From Conexibacter arvalis (GTDB taxonomy: Bacteria; Actinomycetota; Thermoleophilia; Solirubrobacterales; Solirubrobacteraceae): 64,000 nt of DNA. Each line of letters begins with the position of its first letter. The stretch's first letter is position 1. The translations under genes and the position numbers were made by a program. Location of the stretch: assembly GCF_014199525.1 (NCBI RefSeq), contig NZ_JACHNU010000009.1:25253-89252 (forward strand), written 5' to 3'. Under the pieces are notes generated by a model. It saw nothing but the letters and a program-made list of their open reading frames with translations. It was not told the origin of the DNA and did not search any database. Below are positions 34,257-41,517 of the stretch, in pieces.

Positions 34257-37200
34257 CTAGGCCGTCGTGAACGCGTACGTGCCGGAGCCGATCGTGACGA
34301 CCGCTTCCGTCGCCGAGGTCGAGACGACCGCGACGCCGGCCGCTCTCGCGATCGGAGTGCCGCCCTCGAAGGCGGCCCGCCCACCCGTGAGCGGGATGCG
34401 CACCGTGGCGGTGACGTTGACCGGGACGGTCACGTCCAGCGTGAAGTCGCCGCCGGCCGCCTCTCTCCAGGCGACGCTCGCCTCGCCGTAGGAGGTCTGC
34501 AACGCCGTCTCCGCGCTCTTCAGCGTCGCGCCGGGCCGTGGCTCGACGATCAGCTTGCGGTAGCCGGCGCCGCCATCTGGGTCGTTGCGCAGCCCGCCGA
34601 CGTCGCGGTAGAGCCAGTCGCCGAAGGTCGCCAGCGGCAGGTGGTTGAACGAGTTCATCCCCGCGTTGCCGTTCGAGTTCGGGTCGACCACGAACGTGTC
34701 CGAGTTCCACCGCTCCCAGAAGGTCGTCGCCCCTCTGGAGAGCATGTAGCCCCACGACGGGTACTGGTCGCGCACGATCAATCTCTCCGCGGTCGCGTGC
34801 TGGCCGGTCGCGGTGAGCGCCTGCAGCACGTACGGCGTGCCCGAGTAGCCGGTCACGAGATGATCGCCGCGGTCGGCGATCTTTCTCGCCAGCCGCGCGC
34901 CGGCCGCGTCGCGCAGCGCCGGCGGCACCAGGTCGAACGCGATCGCGATCGCGTAGCCGGCCTGCGAGTCGCCGGAGACTCTGCCGTCGCCGGCGATGTA
35001 CGCCGACTGGTACGCCGTTCTCAGCGTCGCCGCCAATCTCGCGTAGTCCGAGGCGGCCGCCGGCTTGCCGAGTTCCGCCGCGATCTCCGACAGCATCCGC
35101 GCGGCGCGCACGTAGTTGGCGTTCTCGATCACGCCGCCCGGCGTGGGCTCGTCGAGGTTGAGGTGGTCGGCGTAGGAAGCCGAGCCGAGCAGTCCGCCGC
35201 CTGCCGATGCGCGCAGCTGCTCGATCCAGCTGACCATCGCCGGGTAGAGCCGCTCGAGCGATCTCGTCTCGCCGTAGCGCTGCCACATCAGGTACGGGAT
35301 GTGGACGATCGCGTCGGTCGCATAGGCGCCGCCGTCTCCGACCAGCGGGACGAACGGGACCACGTGCGGCAGCTGCCCGTTGGGGCGCTGGGCGTATCTC
35401 AGCTCATCTGCCCACGACGCGAGGAAGGTGCCGATGTCGTAGTTGAACAGGAAGCCGCCGCCGCTGACCGACGGCTCGCCGACCCAGCCCAGCCGCTCGT
35501 CGCGCTCGGGCGTGTCGATCGGGATCGTCACGAAGTGGCTGAGGTGCGTCGCGCGCAGGACGCTCTGCAGCTCGTCGACCAGTCTGTCGCCGGTGCTGAA
35601 CGAGCCGACCGATCTGACGTCGGCGTTGACCGGCACGCCGCTGACCATCGCGGTGGCCGGCGCGGCCGTGAGGCCGCTGACCTCGACGTAGCGGAAGCCG
35701 TGGAGCGTGAAGCGCGGCTGGTAGACCTCGGTCCCGCCGCCCTTGAGCGTGTAGACGTCGGTCGCTCTGGCGCTGCGCAGCATGCCGACGTCCAGCTCGC
35801 CGCTCGGCTGCAGCCGCGGCGCGTGGCGCAGCGTCACCTGCTGTCCGGCCGTGCCGCTGATCTCCAGCCGCACGACGCCGCCGATCTCCTTGCCGAGGTC
35901 GAAGACGTAGCGGCCCGACCCGAGCGATCTGACCGAGACCGCCGGGATCGGCGCGTGCGCCTTCGTCTCCGGGTGGGTTTGCGGGACGCGCGGCGCGGTC
36001 GTGCCGGTGCCGGTGGCGACGACCGCGCTCGTCCAGCCGCTGTCGTCGTAGCCGTTCTCGCTCCAGGCGCCGAGCTCCTTGCGCGCGTCGTAGCTCTCGC
36101 CCATGTAGAGGTCGGCCGCGCGCACCGGTCCCTCACGCGTCCCCCTCCAGCTGGTGTCGGTGACGACGGTCGCCGTTCTGCCGTCGGAGTAGGTGACGTC
36201 CAGCTGCATGAGGAACGCCGGCTGGGAGCCGTACAGGTATCTTCCGGCGCCGCCGACCGTGCCCGAGTACCAGCCGTCGGCGAGCGTCGCGCCGATCGTG
36301 TTGGCGCCGCTCTGGAGCGCGCTCGTGACGTCGAAGGTCTGGAACTTGACGCGTCTCGCGTAGTCGGTCCAGCCAGGGGCGTAGAGGTCCTCGCCGATCC
36401 GTCTGCCGTTGATCCGCAGCTCGTAGAGGCCGAGCGCCGAGACGTAGGCGCGCGCTCTGACGATGCCGCTGCCGAGCGTCACCTGCTTGCGCAGCGTCGG
36501 CGGCGCCTGCTCGGGGATCGTGACGCGGAAGAGGCGGTCGCCCGTCGCGGGGATGCCGTTCGCGTAGGCGGTGCCGCCTGGGTAGGCCGATCCGTCGGTC
36601 GTGCCCCACCAGCCGAGCATGCCGTCGCCCGACGTTCTCAGGTCGCTCGCGACGAGGTAGTAGCTGCCGGCCGGGAAGGTTCTGCCGGCGCCGTTGTCGA
36701 GCGCGAGCCATCTGTCGGTGACGACGTTGGAGAAGGTTCTGCTGGCGAGGAGCGTGCCGCCGGGGCCGCCGCTGTAGAGCGACAGTCTCAGCGACGACGG
36801 GTTTCCGGTGCCGAACTCGACGAAGCGGCCCTCCGCCGTCGCGAACGGCTTGTCGGCGGTGAACGTCTGGCCGAGCGAGCTGCCGGTCAGCTGATCGGCG
36901 CCGGTCGCCCGTCCCTGCATGATCGGTCTCGCCCAGTCGGACGGCAGCTCGATCCATCTCGCCGACCAGTCGGTCAGCTCGTCGCCGCTGGGCGGCACGA
37001 CGCGGAAGACGCGGTCGGTCGTGCCCGCGACGCCGTTGACGTAGGTCGTCCCGCCGGCGTACTTCGTCCCGTCGGTGTGGCCCCACCAGCCGAGCATGCC
37101 GTCGCCGGAGGTTCTGAGGTCGTGCGCGAGCAGGTAGTAGTCGCCGGCCGGGAAGGGACTGCCGGCGGGTGCGTCGACGTCGAGCCAGACATCGGTTCTG

Positions 37201-37883
37201 ACGTTCGTGAAGGTTCTGCTCGCGAGCAGTCTGCCGCCGGGGCCTCTGCCGCTGTAGAGCGACAGCGTCAGACCAGACGGGCTGCCCGTGCCGTACTCGA
37301 CGAACATGCCGCTCGCCTTCGAGAAGGTGCCGCCGGCCGTGAACGTCTGCCCGACCGAGCCCGTCCCGAGTCTGTCCGCGCCGGTGGCCGCTCTCTGCTC
37401 GATGCCGCTCCAGCCGGGTGCCGCGGCGCCGTCGCGCAAACCCGTCTCCCACCACGTCGGCGTCGCCCAGGCGCTCGTCCCTGAGGCGGTCGTCGCGACC
37501 TGCACCGTCCACCAGTAGCGCGTCGTCGACGTAAGCGCGGGGCCGCCGTATCTCACGTCGACCGAGGCCGACGAGGCGACGACGCCGCTGTCCCAGACGT
37601 CCGCTCTGCCGACGACGAGCAGGTCGGCTCTCGTCGCGACGAGCACGCGGTAGCTCGACTGTCTGACGCCGCGGTCGGTCGAGCTGAGCTTCCAGCCGAG
37701 CCGCGGCGGCGACGATGCGACCTCCGTGCCGAGCGGTTCGACGGTGCGGTCGACCGTCAGCCCGCCGACACTCACCGCCGCCTCTGCGTGCGGGGCGGCG
37801 AAGGCGCTCGCCATGAGCGCGAGTGCGCATGCGAGCAGCACCGCGAGCGCCGGCGCGCGGCGCTCTCTCCATCGAATCTCCAT
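34257..37883 (-). CDS. secreted GH78 alpha-L-rhamnosidase
   Basis: 1208 aa with an N-terminal signal peptide (about 1-36). Order: Ig-like domain (about 40-150), a duplicated module of about 130 residues (162-296 and 322-454) that interrupts the N-terminal part, rhamnosidase N and concanavalin-like domains (about 465-770), the (alpha/alpha)6 catalytic barrel (about 775-1110) and a C-terminal sheet domain. Catalytic candidates are Glu796 in TPERDERLGW and Glu1057 in TTFWERWN, the general acid and base positions of GH78. It releases L-rhamnose from glycosides outside the cell. AGGAG precedes the ATG. Its promoter carries the IclR-regulon operator. Confidence 0.9.
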   Translation of the reverse strand: MEIRWRERRAPALAVLLACALALMASAFAAPHAEAAVSVGGLTVDRTVEPLGTEVASSPPRLGWKLSSTDRGVRQSSYRVLVATRADLLVVGRADVWDSGVVASSASVDVRYGGPALTSTTRYWWTVQVATTASGTSAWATPTWWETGLRDGAAAPGWSGIEQRAATGADRLGTGSVGQTFTAGGTFSKASGMFVEYGTGSPSGLTLSLYSGRGPGGRLLASRTFTNVRTDVWLDVDAPAGSPFPAGDYYLLAHDLRTSGDGMLGWWGHTDGTKYAGGTTYVNGVAGTTDRVFRVVPPSGDELTDWSARWIELPSDWARPIMQGRATGADQLTGSSLGQTFTADKPFATAEGRFVEFGTGNPSSLRLSLYSGGPGGTLLASRTFSNVVTDRWLALDNGAGRTFPAGSYYLVASDLRTSGDGMLGWWGTTDGSAYPGGTAYANGIPATGDRLFRVTIPEQAPPTLRKQVTLGSGIVRARAYVSALGLYELRINGRRIGEDLYAPGWTDYARRVKFQTFDVTSALQSGANTIGATLADGWYSGTVGGAGRYLYGSQPAFLMQLDVTYSDGRTATVVTDTSWRGTREGPVRAADLYMGESYDARKELGAWSENGYDDSGWTSAVVATGTGTTAPRVPQTHPETKAHAPIPAVSVRSLGSGRYVFDLGKEIGGVVRLEISGTAGQQVTLRHAPRLQPSGELDVGMLRSARATDVYTLKGGGTEVYQPRFTLHGFRYVEVSGLTAAPATAMVSGVPVNADVRSVGSFSTGDRLVDELQSVLRATHLSHFVTIPIDTPERDERLGWVGEPSVSGGGFLFNYDIGTFLASWADELRYAQRPNGQLPHVVPFVPLVGDGGAYATDAIVHIPYLMWQRYGETRSLERLYPAMVSWIEQLRASAGGGLLGSASYADHLNLDEPTPGGVIENANYVRAARMLSEIAAELGKPAAASDYARLAATLRTAYQSAYIAGDGRVSGDSQAGYAIAIAFDLVPPALRDAAGARLARKIADRGDHLVTGYSGTPYVLQALTATGQHATAERLIVRDQYPSWGYMLSRGATTFWERWNSDTFVVDPNSNGNAGMNSFNHLPLATFGDWLYRDVGGLRNDPDGGAGYRKLIVEPRPGATLKSAETALQTSYGEASVAWREAAGGDFTLDVTVPVNVTATVRIPLTGGRAAFEGGTPIARAAGVAVVSTSATEAVVTIGSGTYAFTTA

Positions 37884-37959
37884 CGCAAGCTCCTGTCTGC
37901 GACCGGCCTTGAGCCGGACGATCGGCAGCACGCGCCGAGGCGTGCCGGGGAACGCGAGG

Positions 37960-37988
37960 TGTCTACATAGAATGGCGTTCCATGTCAA
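37960..37988 (-). promoter_or_regulatory. rhamnosidase promoter with embedded operator
   Basis: Perfect -35 TTGACA (37983-37988), 17-base spacer, -10 TAGACA (37960-37965). The spacer contains TAGAATGGCGTTCCA (37968-37982, plus-strand reading), matching 11 of 15 positions of the operator upstream of the sugar operon. Confidence 0.62.
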
Positions 37989-38032
37989 TCGGAGCGGTCG
38001 GCGCGCTCCGACGTCAGGGGCAGGCGAAAGCG

Positions 38033-38221
38033 CTAGGCCTGGCCGCCGCGGAGACGGATGCCGCTCTCCTGGGCGTTCGCCTCGGGGCCCTGGAACTGGC
38101 CGGTGCCGGCGCACCAGGGGCAGGTGACCTCTCTCGGCGTGCCGCCGAGGCCGGAGATCAAGCGGCCGGTGCCGCGGCAGGGGCGGCACTGCGTGTCGGG
38201 TGTCGTGTCCTTGGGTGCCAT
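38033..38221 (-). CDS. small zinc-ribbon-like protein
   Basis: 62 aa with two CxxCxGTG knuckles, CRPCRGTG (about 12-19) and CPWCAGTG (about 34-41), the pattern of the DnaJ zinc-finger repeats. It probably binds one zinc ion. No other domain is present. Similar tiny proteins are frequent in actinobacteria without known function. The region between this gene and the rhamnosidase start holds only the promoter described. Confidence 0.7.
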   Translation of the reverse strand: MAPKDTTPDTQCRPCRGTGRLISGLGGTPREVTCPWCAGTGQFQGPEANAQESGIRLRGGQA

Positions 38222-38298
38222 GGGCGTCGGCGCGCGAGCGTAGCGGCTTCGGCGTCGGCGTGCCGCGCGGTCGGGGCGCCGGCGCGGTCGACGGCGAC

Positions 38299-38955
38299 TC
38301 AGCGCCGCACCGCGAGCGCGATGCCGTCGCCGACCGGGGTGAGCGTGGCGATCAGGTCGGGGTGGTTGACGAAGTGCTCGTTGAAGGCGCGCGCGGTGGC
38401 GATCCGCTCGCTGCTCCAGCCGTCGACCGGTCTCCCCTCGGCGACCGGTCTCCCCTCGGCGACCGCTCCGGACATCAATATGTTGTCGACCGCGACGAGG
38501 CCGCCGGGCCGGAGCAGCGGGACGATCTGGTCGAGCTGGTCGGCGTACTCGGCCTTCAGCCCGTCGAGGAAGGCGAGGTCGAACGCCGCCGTCAGCGTGC
38601 GCAGCCCCTCGGTCGCGTCCTGCAGGCGCAGGTCGACCCGCGCGGCGAGGCGGGCGCGCGCGAAGTAGCTCTGGGCGGCGGCGTGGCGCTCGCGGTCGAT
38701 CTCGAAGGAGATCAGCTCGCCGTCGTCGGGCAGCGCCCGCGCCAGGTGCAGCGTCGAATAGCCGATCGCGGTGCCGACCTCGACGATCCGCCTCGCCCCG
38801 ACCGCCCGCGCCAGCACGTGCAGCAGCGACGCGGCCTGCGAGTCGAGGATCGGGACGCCGTCGCGGACGCCCCGCTCGCGCATCTCGGCGAGCAGGCCGT
38901 CGGGCACCGGGCTGGTCTGCTCGATGTAGGCGCGGACGGCGTCGGTGACGATCAT
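38299..38955 (-). CDS. class I SAM-dependent O-methyltransferase
   Basis: 218 aa of the caffeoyl-CoA O-methyltransferase-like family. SAM motif VEVGTAIGYSTLHLA at about 58-72, acidic FEID at about 84-87, FLDGLKAEY carrying the metal-binding Asp, and VAVDNILMSG. It methylates a catechol-type or related hydroxyl with a divalent metal; substrate unknown. It contains a perfect duplicated AEGRPV segment from an 18-bp tandem repeat right after the VDNILMSG motif, on a loop near the active site. Confidence 0.85.
   Translation of the reverse strand: MIVTDAVRAYIEQTSPVPDGLLAEMRERGVRDGVPILDSQAASLLHVLARAVGARRIVEVGTAIGYSTLHLARALPDDGELISFEIDRERHAAAQSYFARARLAARVDLRLQDATEGLRTLTAAFDLAFLDGLKAEYADQLDQIVPLLRPGGLVAVDNILMSGAVAEGRPVAEGRPVDGWSSERIATARAFNEHFVNHPDLIATLTPVGDGIALAVRR
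38425..38460 (-). repeat. 18-bp tandem duplication in the methyltransferase gene
   Basis: Two identical copies of GACCGGTCTCCCCTCGGC (38425-38442 and 38443-38460), in frame, adding six residues. A third partial copy (GACCG) follows. Confidence 0.9.
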
Positions 38956-38970
38956 GCAGGCGGTTCCCTC

Positions 38971-39540
38971 TCAGCTTGCGCGGTCCTCCCCTTCCTTCCC
39001 CGTGAGCGCGTCTCCGTAGCCCACGGCGACGAGATCTTCACCGCGCACATCCAGCAGCTCCCGCAGCCGCGCGACCTTCTCGCGCTCCGCCGCGAGGTCC
39101 GACGCGTCCGGGGCGACCGCCTCGAACTCGACGAAGTCGCCGAGGCCGGCGACGCGGTCGAGATGGATCCGCACGTCGCGCCAGATGAACAGCCGCCGCT
39201 CCTTCTCGACGACGACCCGCGTCCCGAGCGCCGCGTCGAGCCCGGCGCGGCAGGCGGCCGCGTCGTCGACGCCGATCAGCCGGTAGCGGCTCAGCTTCGC
39301 CGACTGCTCGTCGGGTCGCTCGTACTGGATCAGCGTCGCGCCGCCCGGCCGCTCCTCGCGCAGCTTCAGCCGCCCCCTTGTCACGACGAAGTACGTGTCG
39401 CGCTGCCACAGGACGCCGTGGTCGACGGCGCCCTCCAGCGCGACGCAGCGCGCGAGCGACCGCGCGGGGTCGCGGTCGCGGGCCTTCAGCTCGACGTTGC
39501 GGCGGGCCGGCTCGCGGCCGACGACGGTCTCGGCGCTCAT
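38971..39540 (-). CDS. CYTH-domain protein
   Basis: 189 aa. CYTH tunnel-fold features: the N-terminal NVELKARD (ExExK-like), QRDTYFVVTRGRLKLREE, alternating Arg/Lys-Glu strands, and VEKERRLFIWRDVRIHLDRVAGLGDFVEFE. The family hydrolyses or binds triphosphates (thiamine triphosphatase, class IV adenylate cyclase). The second glutamate of the usual ExExK reads as part of VELKARD, close to consensus. It is 15 bases upstream of the methyltransferase start on the same strand, so they may be co-transcribed. Confidence 0.8.
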   Translation of the reverse strand: MSAETVVGREPARRNVELKARDRDPARSLARCVALEGAVDHGVLWQRDTYFVVTRGRLKLREERPGGATLIQYERPDEQSAKLSRYRLIGVDDAAACRAGLDAALGTRVVVEKERRLFIWRDVRIHLDRVAGLGDFVEFEAVAPDASDLAAEREKVARLRELLDVRGEDLVAVGYGDALTGKEGEDRAS

Positions 39541-39765
39541 CGCCGGGACCCTAGCGGCGGGGTGGGAGCCGGTTCGCGCGGCGGACGGAGGGCACCGGCT
39601 GACGGGAGCGCGCCAACTCTGACGTGCGCGCCCGCCTCCGGCCTCCGGCGCGCGATTGCTCGATTATCGTTGCGCAATGGAGGTGGGCCCGTCGGGAGCG
39701 GGCCGTGGAGACAGCGGCAGGGAGGTCGCCCGATGGTCTGGCGCACGAAGCGCGACGCATGACCG

Positions 39766-39793
39766 CTGGTCGCGCGCGGTGACGCGCGACCAG
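39766..39793. terminator. hairpin downstream of csoR (second of two)
   Basis: Perfect 11-bp stem CTGGTCGCGCG (39766-39776) with its complement (39783-39793), 6-base loop. It lies just beyond the larger hairpin that follows csoR. The rest of 39541-39765 shows no gene I can support. Confidence 0.5.
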
Positions 39794-39801
39794 CCCGCAT
39801 T

Positions 39802-39844
39802 GCCGCCTGATGCGGCGCGACTCAGCCGCGCCGCATCAGGCGGC
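39802..39844 (-). terminator. terminator overlapping the csoR stop codon
   Basis: Perfect 18-bp stem (39802-39819 with 39827-39844), 7-base loop. The right arm encodes the last residues of CsoR (RLMRRG) and the stop codon lies in the loop, so termination structure and coding sequence overlap. Confidence 0.7.
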
Positions 39845-40133
39845 CGACGGCGCTCATCAGCTCGTCGGTCTTCTCGTCGCGCGCCGGCCCTTCCTGCGCG
39901 CCCATAACGCAGTGGTGGGCGTGCTGGTCGAGCAGGCCGAGCGCGACCTTGTCGAGTGCCGCCTGGATCGCGGAGATCTGCGTCAGGACGTCGATGCAGT
40001 AGCGGTCCTCCTCGACCATCGACTGCACGCCGCGGACCTGCCCCTCGATCCGGCGCAGCCGCTTGGTCAGCTGGTCTCTGGTCGCGCTGTACCCGCGCGT
40101 CGGGGTCGTCTCGCTCGCCTCTGTGGAGGCCAT
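39822..40133 (-). CDS. csoR: CsoR-family copper-sensing repressor
   Basis: 103 aa from the ATG at 40133 (MASTEAS); a longer open frame would run through the operator region and is rejected. All-helical DUF156 fold with the Cu(I) ligands Cys46 (RYCIDVL), His71 and Cys75 (DQHAHHC) in the C-H-C pattern of copper sensors. Apo-CsoR binds TACCCC-type operators and releases DNA on Cu(I) binding. It is divergent from copZ-copA, with matching operators between them. Confidence 0.93.
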   Translation of the reverse strand: MASTEASETTPTRGYSATRDQLTKRLRRIEGQVRGVQSMVEEDRYCIDVLTQISAIQAALDKVALGLLDQHAHHCVMGAQEGPARDEKTDELMSAVGRLMRRG

Positions 40134-40165
40134 CGCCGCTCCTGTTCGTCCGGTGCCTGACGACG

Positions 40166-40228
40166 ATTCTAGCCTACCCCCCAGGGGTATGTGATACGGT
40201 GCCCGCAGCGATACCCCCACCCCGTATC
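40166..40228. promoter_or_regulatory. divergent copper promoter region with CsoR operators
   Basis: csoR -10 TAGAAT at 40166-40171 (minus strand). Operator 1, TACCCC-CCA-GGGGTA at 40175-40189, fills the csoR promoter spacer. Operator 2, GATAC-(CCCCACCCC)-GTATC, is at 40210-40228, 27 bases before the copZ ATG. Both are the G/C-tract palindromes typical of CsoR sites. Confidence 0.7.
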
Positions 40229-40255
40229 TGAGGACTCCCCGAAAGGACCCGGCAC

Positions 40256-40534
40256 ATGTGCAACGCCTGCGGCAGCGACAACACGAAGAGCGACGCGACC
40301 GTCACGACGTCCGGCTCGTCGGCGCCCGGCACGCGCACGTACGTCGTCAGCGGCATGACCTGCACCCATTGCGTCGCGTCGGTCCGCGAGGAGGTCGGTG
40401 AAGTCGCGGGCGTCGAGGTGCTCGACGTCGACCTCGCCAGCGGCCGCCTCGTCGTCAGCGGCGAGGCCGCCGACTCCCAGGACGCGATCCGCGCCGCCGT
40501 CGAGGCGGCCGGGTACTCGGTCGCGCCGTCATGA
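40256..40534 (+). CDS. copZ: copper chaperone (HMA domain) with extra N-terminal Cys motif
   Basis: 92 aa. The HMA domain (about 27-90) carries MTCTHC at 34-39 (Cys36, Cys39), the Cu(I)-binding loop, and passes copper to CopA. Before it stands an unusual 26-residue arm starting MCNACGSDN with a second CxxC pair. AAGGAC lies eight bases upstream of the ATG. The stop overlaps the next gene by ATGA. Expression should be induced by copper through the two CsoR operators upstream. Confidence 0.88.
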   Translation: MCNACGSDNTKSDATVTTSGSSAPGTRTYVVSGMTCTHCVASVREEVGEVAGVEVLDVDLASGRLVVSGEAADSQDAIRAAVEAAGYSVAPS

Positions 40535-41517
40535 GCGGCGCGGCGAAGCTCGCCGCCTACGCGGCCGTGCTCGCGCTCGTCTTCGGCGGCGCGGCGGTCG
40601 CGGGCGGCGCGATCGACCCCGACCGGGGCCGAGAGGAGACGACCATGAGCAGCGCGCACGACACTGACACCCGCGCCCACGACGACACGACGGCCGGCGC
40701 GACCGGACACGACGATGCGACCCGCGGCGCGGACGCGGCGAGCGGCGGCCACGGCGCCGGCGCGAGCGGTGGCAGCGCCAGCGGCGGCCACGGCGAGAGC
40801 GGCGCTCACGGCGCCCACGCCGGTGCCGACGCGGTCCGCGGCCTGTCCGTCGCCGACGGCGGCCTGCGCGTCGTCGTCGAGCGCCCCGAGCTGCGCCGCG
40901 GCACGGCCGAGCAGGTCTCCTTCCGCGTCGTCGACGAGCGCGGCGAGACCGTCCGCGACTTCGACGTCGCGCACGAGCAGCGGATGCACCTGATCGTCGC
41001 CCGCCGCGACCTCACCGGCTTCCAGCACCTCCACCCCGAGCAGGCTGAGGACGGCAGCTGGACGGCGCCGATCCGGCTCGACGACGCCGGCTCGTACCGC
41101 CTCTTCGCCGACTTCACGCGCGGCGGCGAGGCGAGCACGCTCGCGGCCGACCTGCGCGTCGACGGCGCCGCCGACCTGCGGCCGCTGCCGGCCCCCGCCG
41201 CGACGGCGACCACCGACGGCGGCGAGACCGTCGCGCTCTCCGGCGCCGACCAGCTCCGCGCCGGCGAGTCGGCGACGCTCGACTTCGCGATCGAGCGCGA
41301 CGGCGAGCCGGTCGAGGTCGAGCCCTACCTCGGCGCGAGCGGCCACCTCGTCGCGCTGCGCGACGGCGACCTCGCCTTCCTCCACGTCCACCCGAGCGGC
41401 GACGGCGTCTCGTTCGAGACCGCCTTCCCGACCGCCGGCGCCTACCGCCTCTTCCTGCAGGTGAAGGTCGACGGCGCGGTCCGCACCGCCGCGTTCACCG
41501 TCGAGGTCGAGCCGTGA
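40531..41517 (+). CDS. membrane-anchored His-rich copper-resistance protein
   Basis: 328 aa. One N-terminal hydrophobic helix (about 6-28; signal or anchor), then a His/Asp/Gly/Ser-rich stretch (about 40-98: many HD and GH pairs) likely to bind metal, then two related beta-domains (about 100-215 and 230-326), each with a His cluster: [23 protein letters not shown] and [21 protein letters not shown]. Genes of this kind commonly stand beside copA in actinobacteria; the job is probably extracytoplasmic copper binding. Translationally coupled to copZ and copA by 4-base overlaps. Confidence 0.72.
   Translation: MSGAAKLAAYAAVLALVFGGAAVAGGAIDPDRGREETTMSSAHDTDTRAHDDTTAGATGHDDATRGADAASGGHGAGASGGSASGGHGESGAHGAHAGADAVRGLSVADGGLRVVVERPELRRGTAEQVSFRVVDERGETVRDFDVAHEQRMHLIVARRDLTGFQHLHPEQAEDGSWTAPIRLDDAGSYRLFADFTRGGEASTLAADLRVDGAADLRPLPAPAATATTDGGETVALSGADQLRAGESATLDFAIERDGEPVEVEPYLGASGHLVALRDGDLAFLHVHPSGDGVSFETAFPTAGAYRLFLQVKVDGAVRTAAFTVEVEP

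Noticed and set aside
33423..37484. A 1353-codon plus-strand frame opposite the IclR and GH78 genes
   Set aside because: Composition is typical of a high-GC shadow and it spans two genes with clear motifs on the other strand.
39733..39762. Nine-codon plus-strand mini-ORF (MVWRTKRDA) with a GGGAGG before it
   Set aside because: No gene or attenuator follows on that strand before copZ; probably chance.
39822..40220. Longer 132-aa start for CsoR
   Set aside because: It would run through the CsoR operator and the csoR -10; the ATG at 40133 matches family length.
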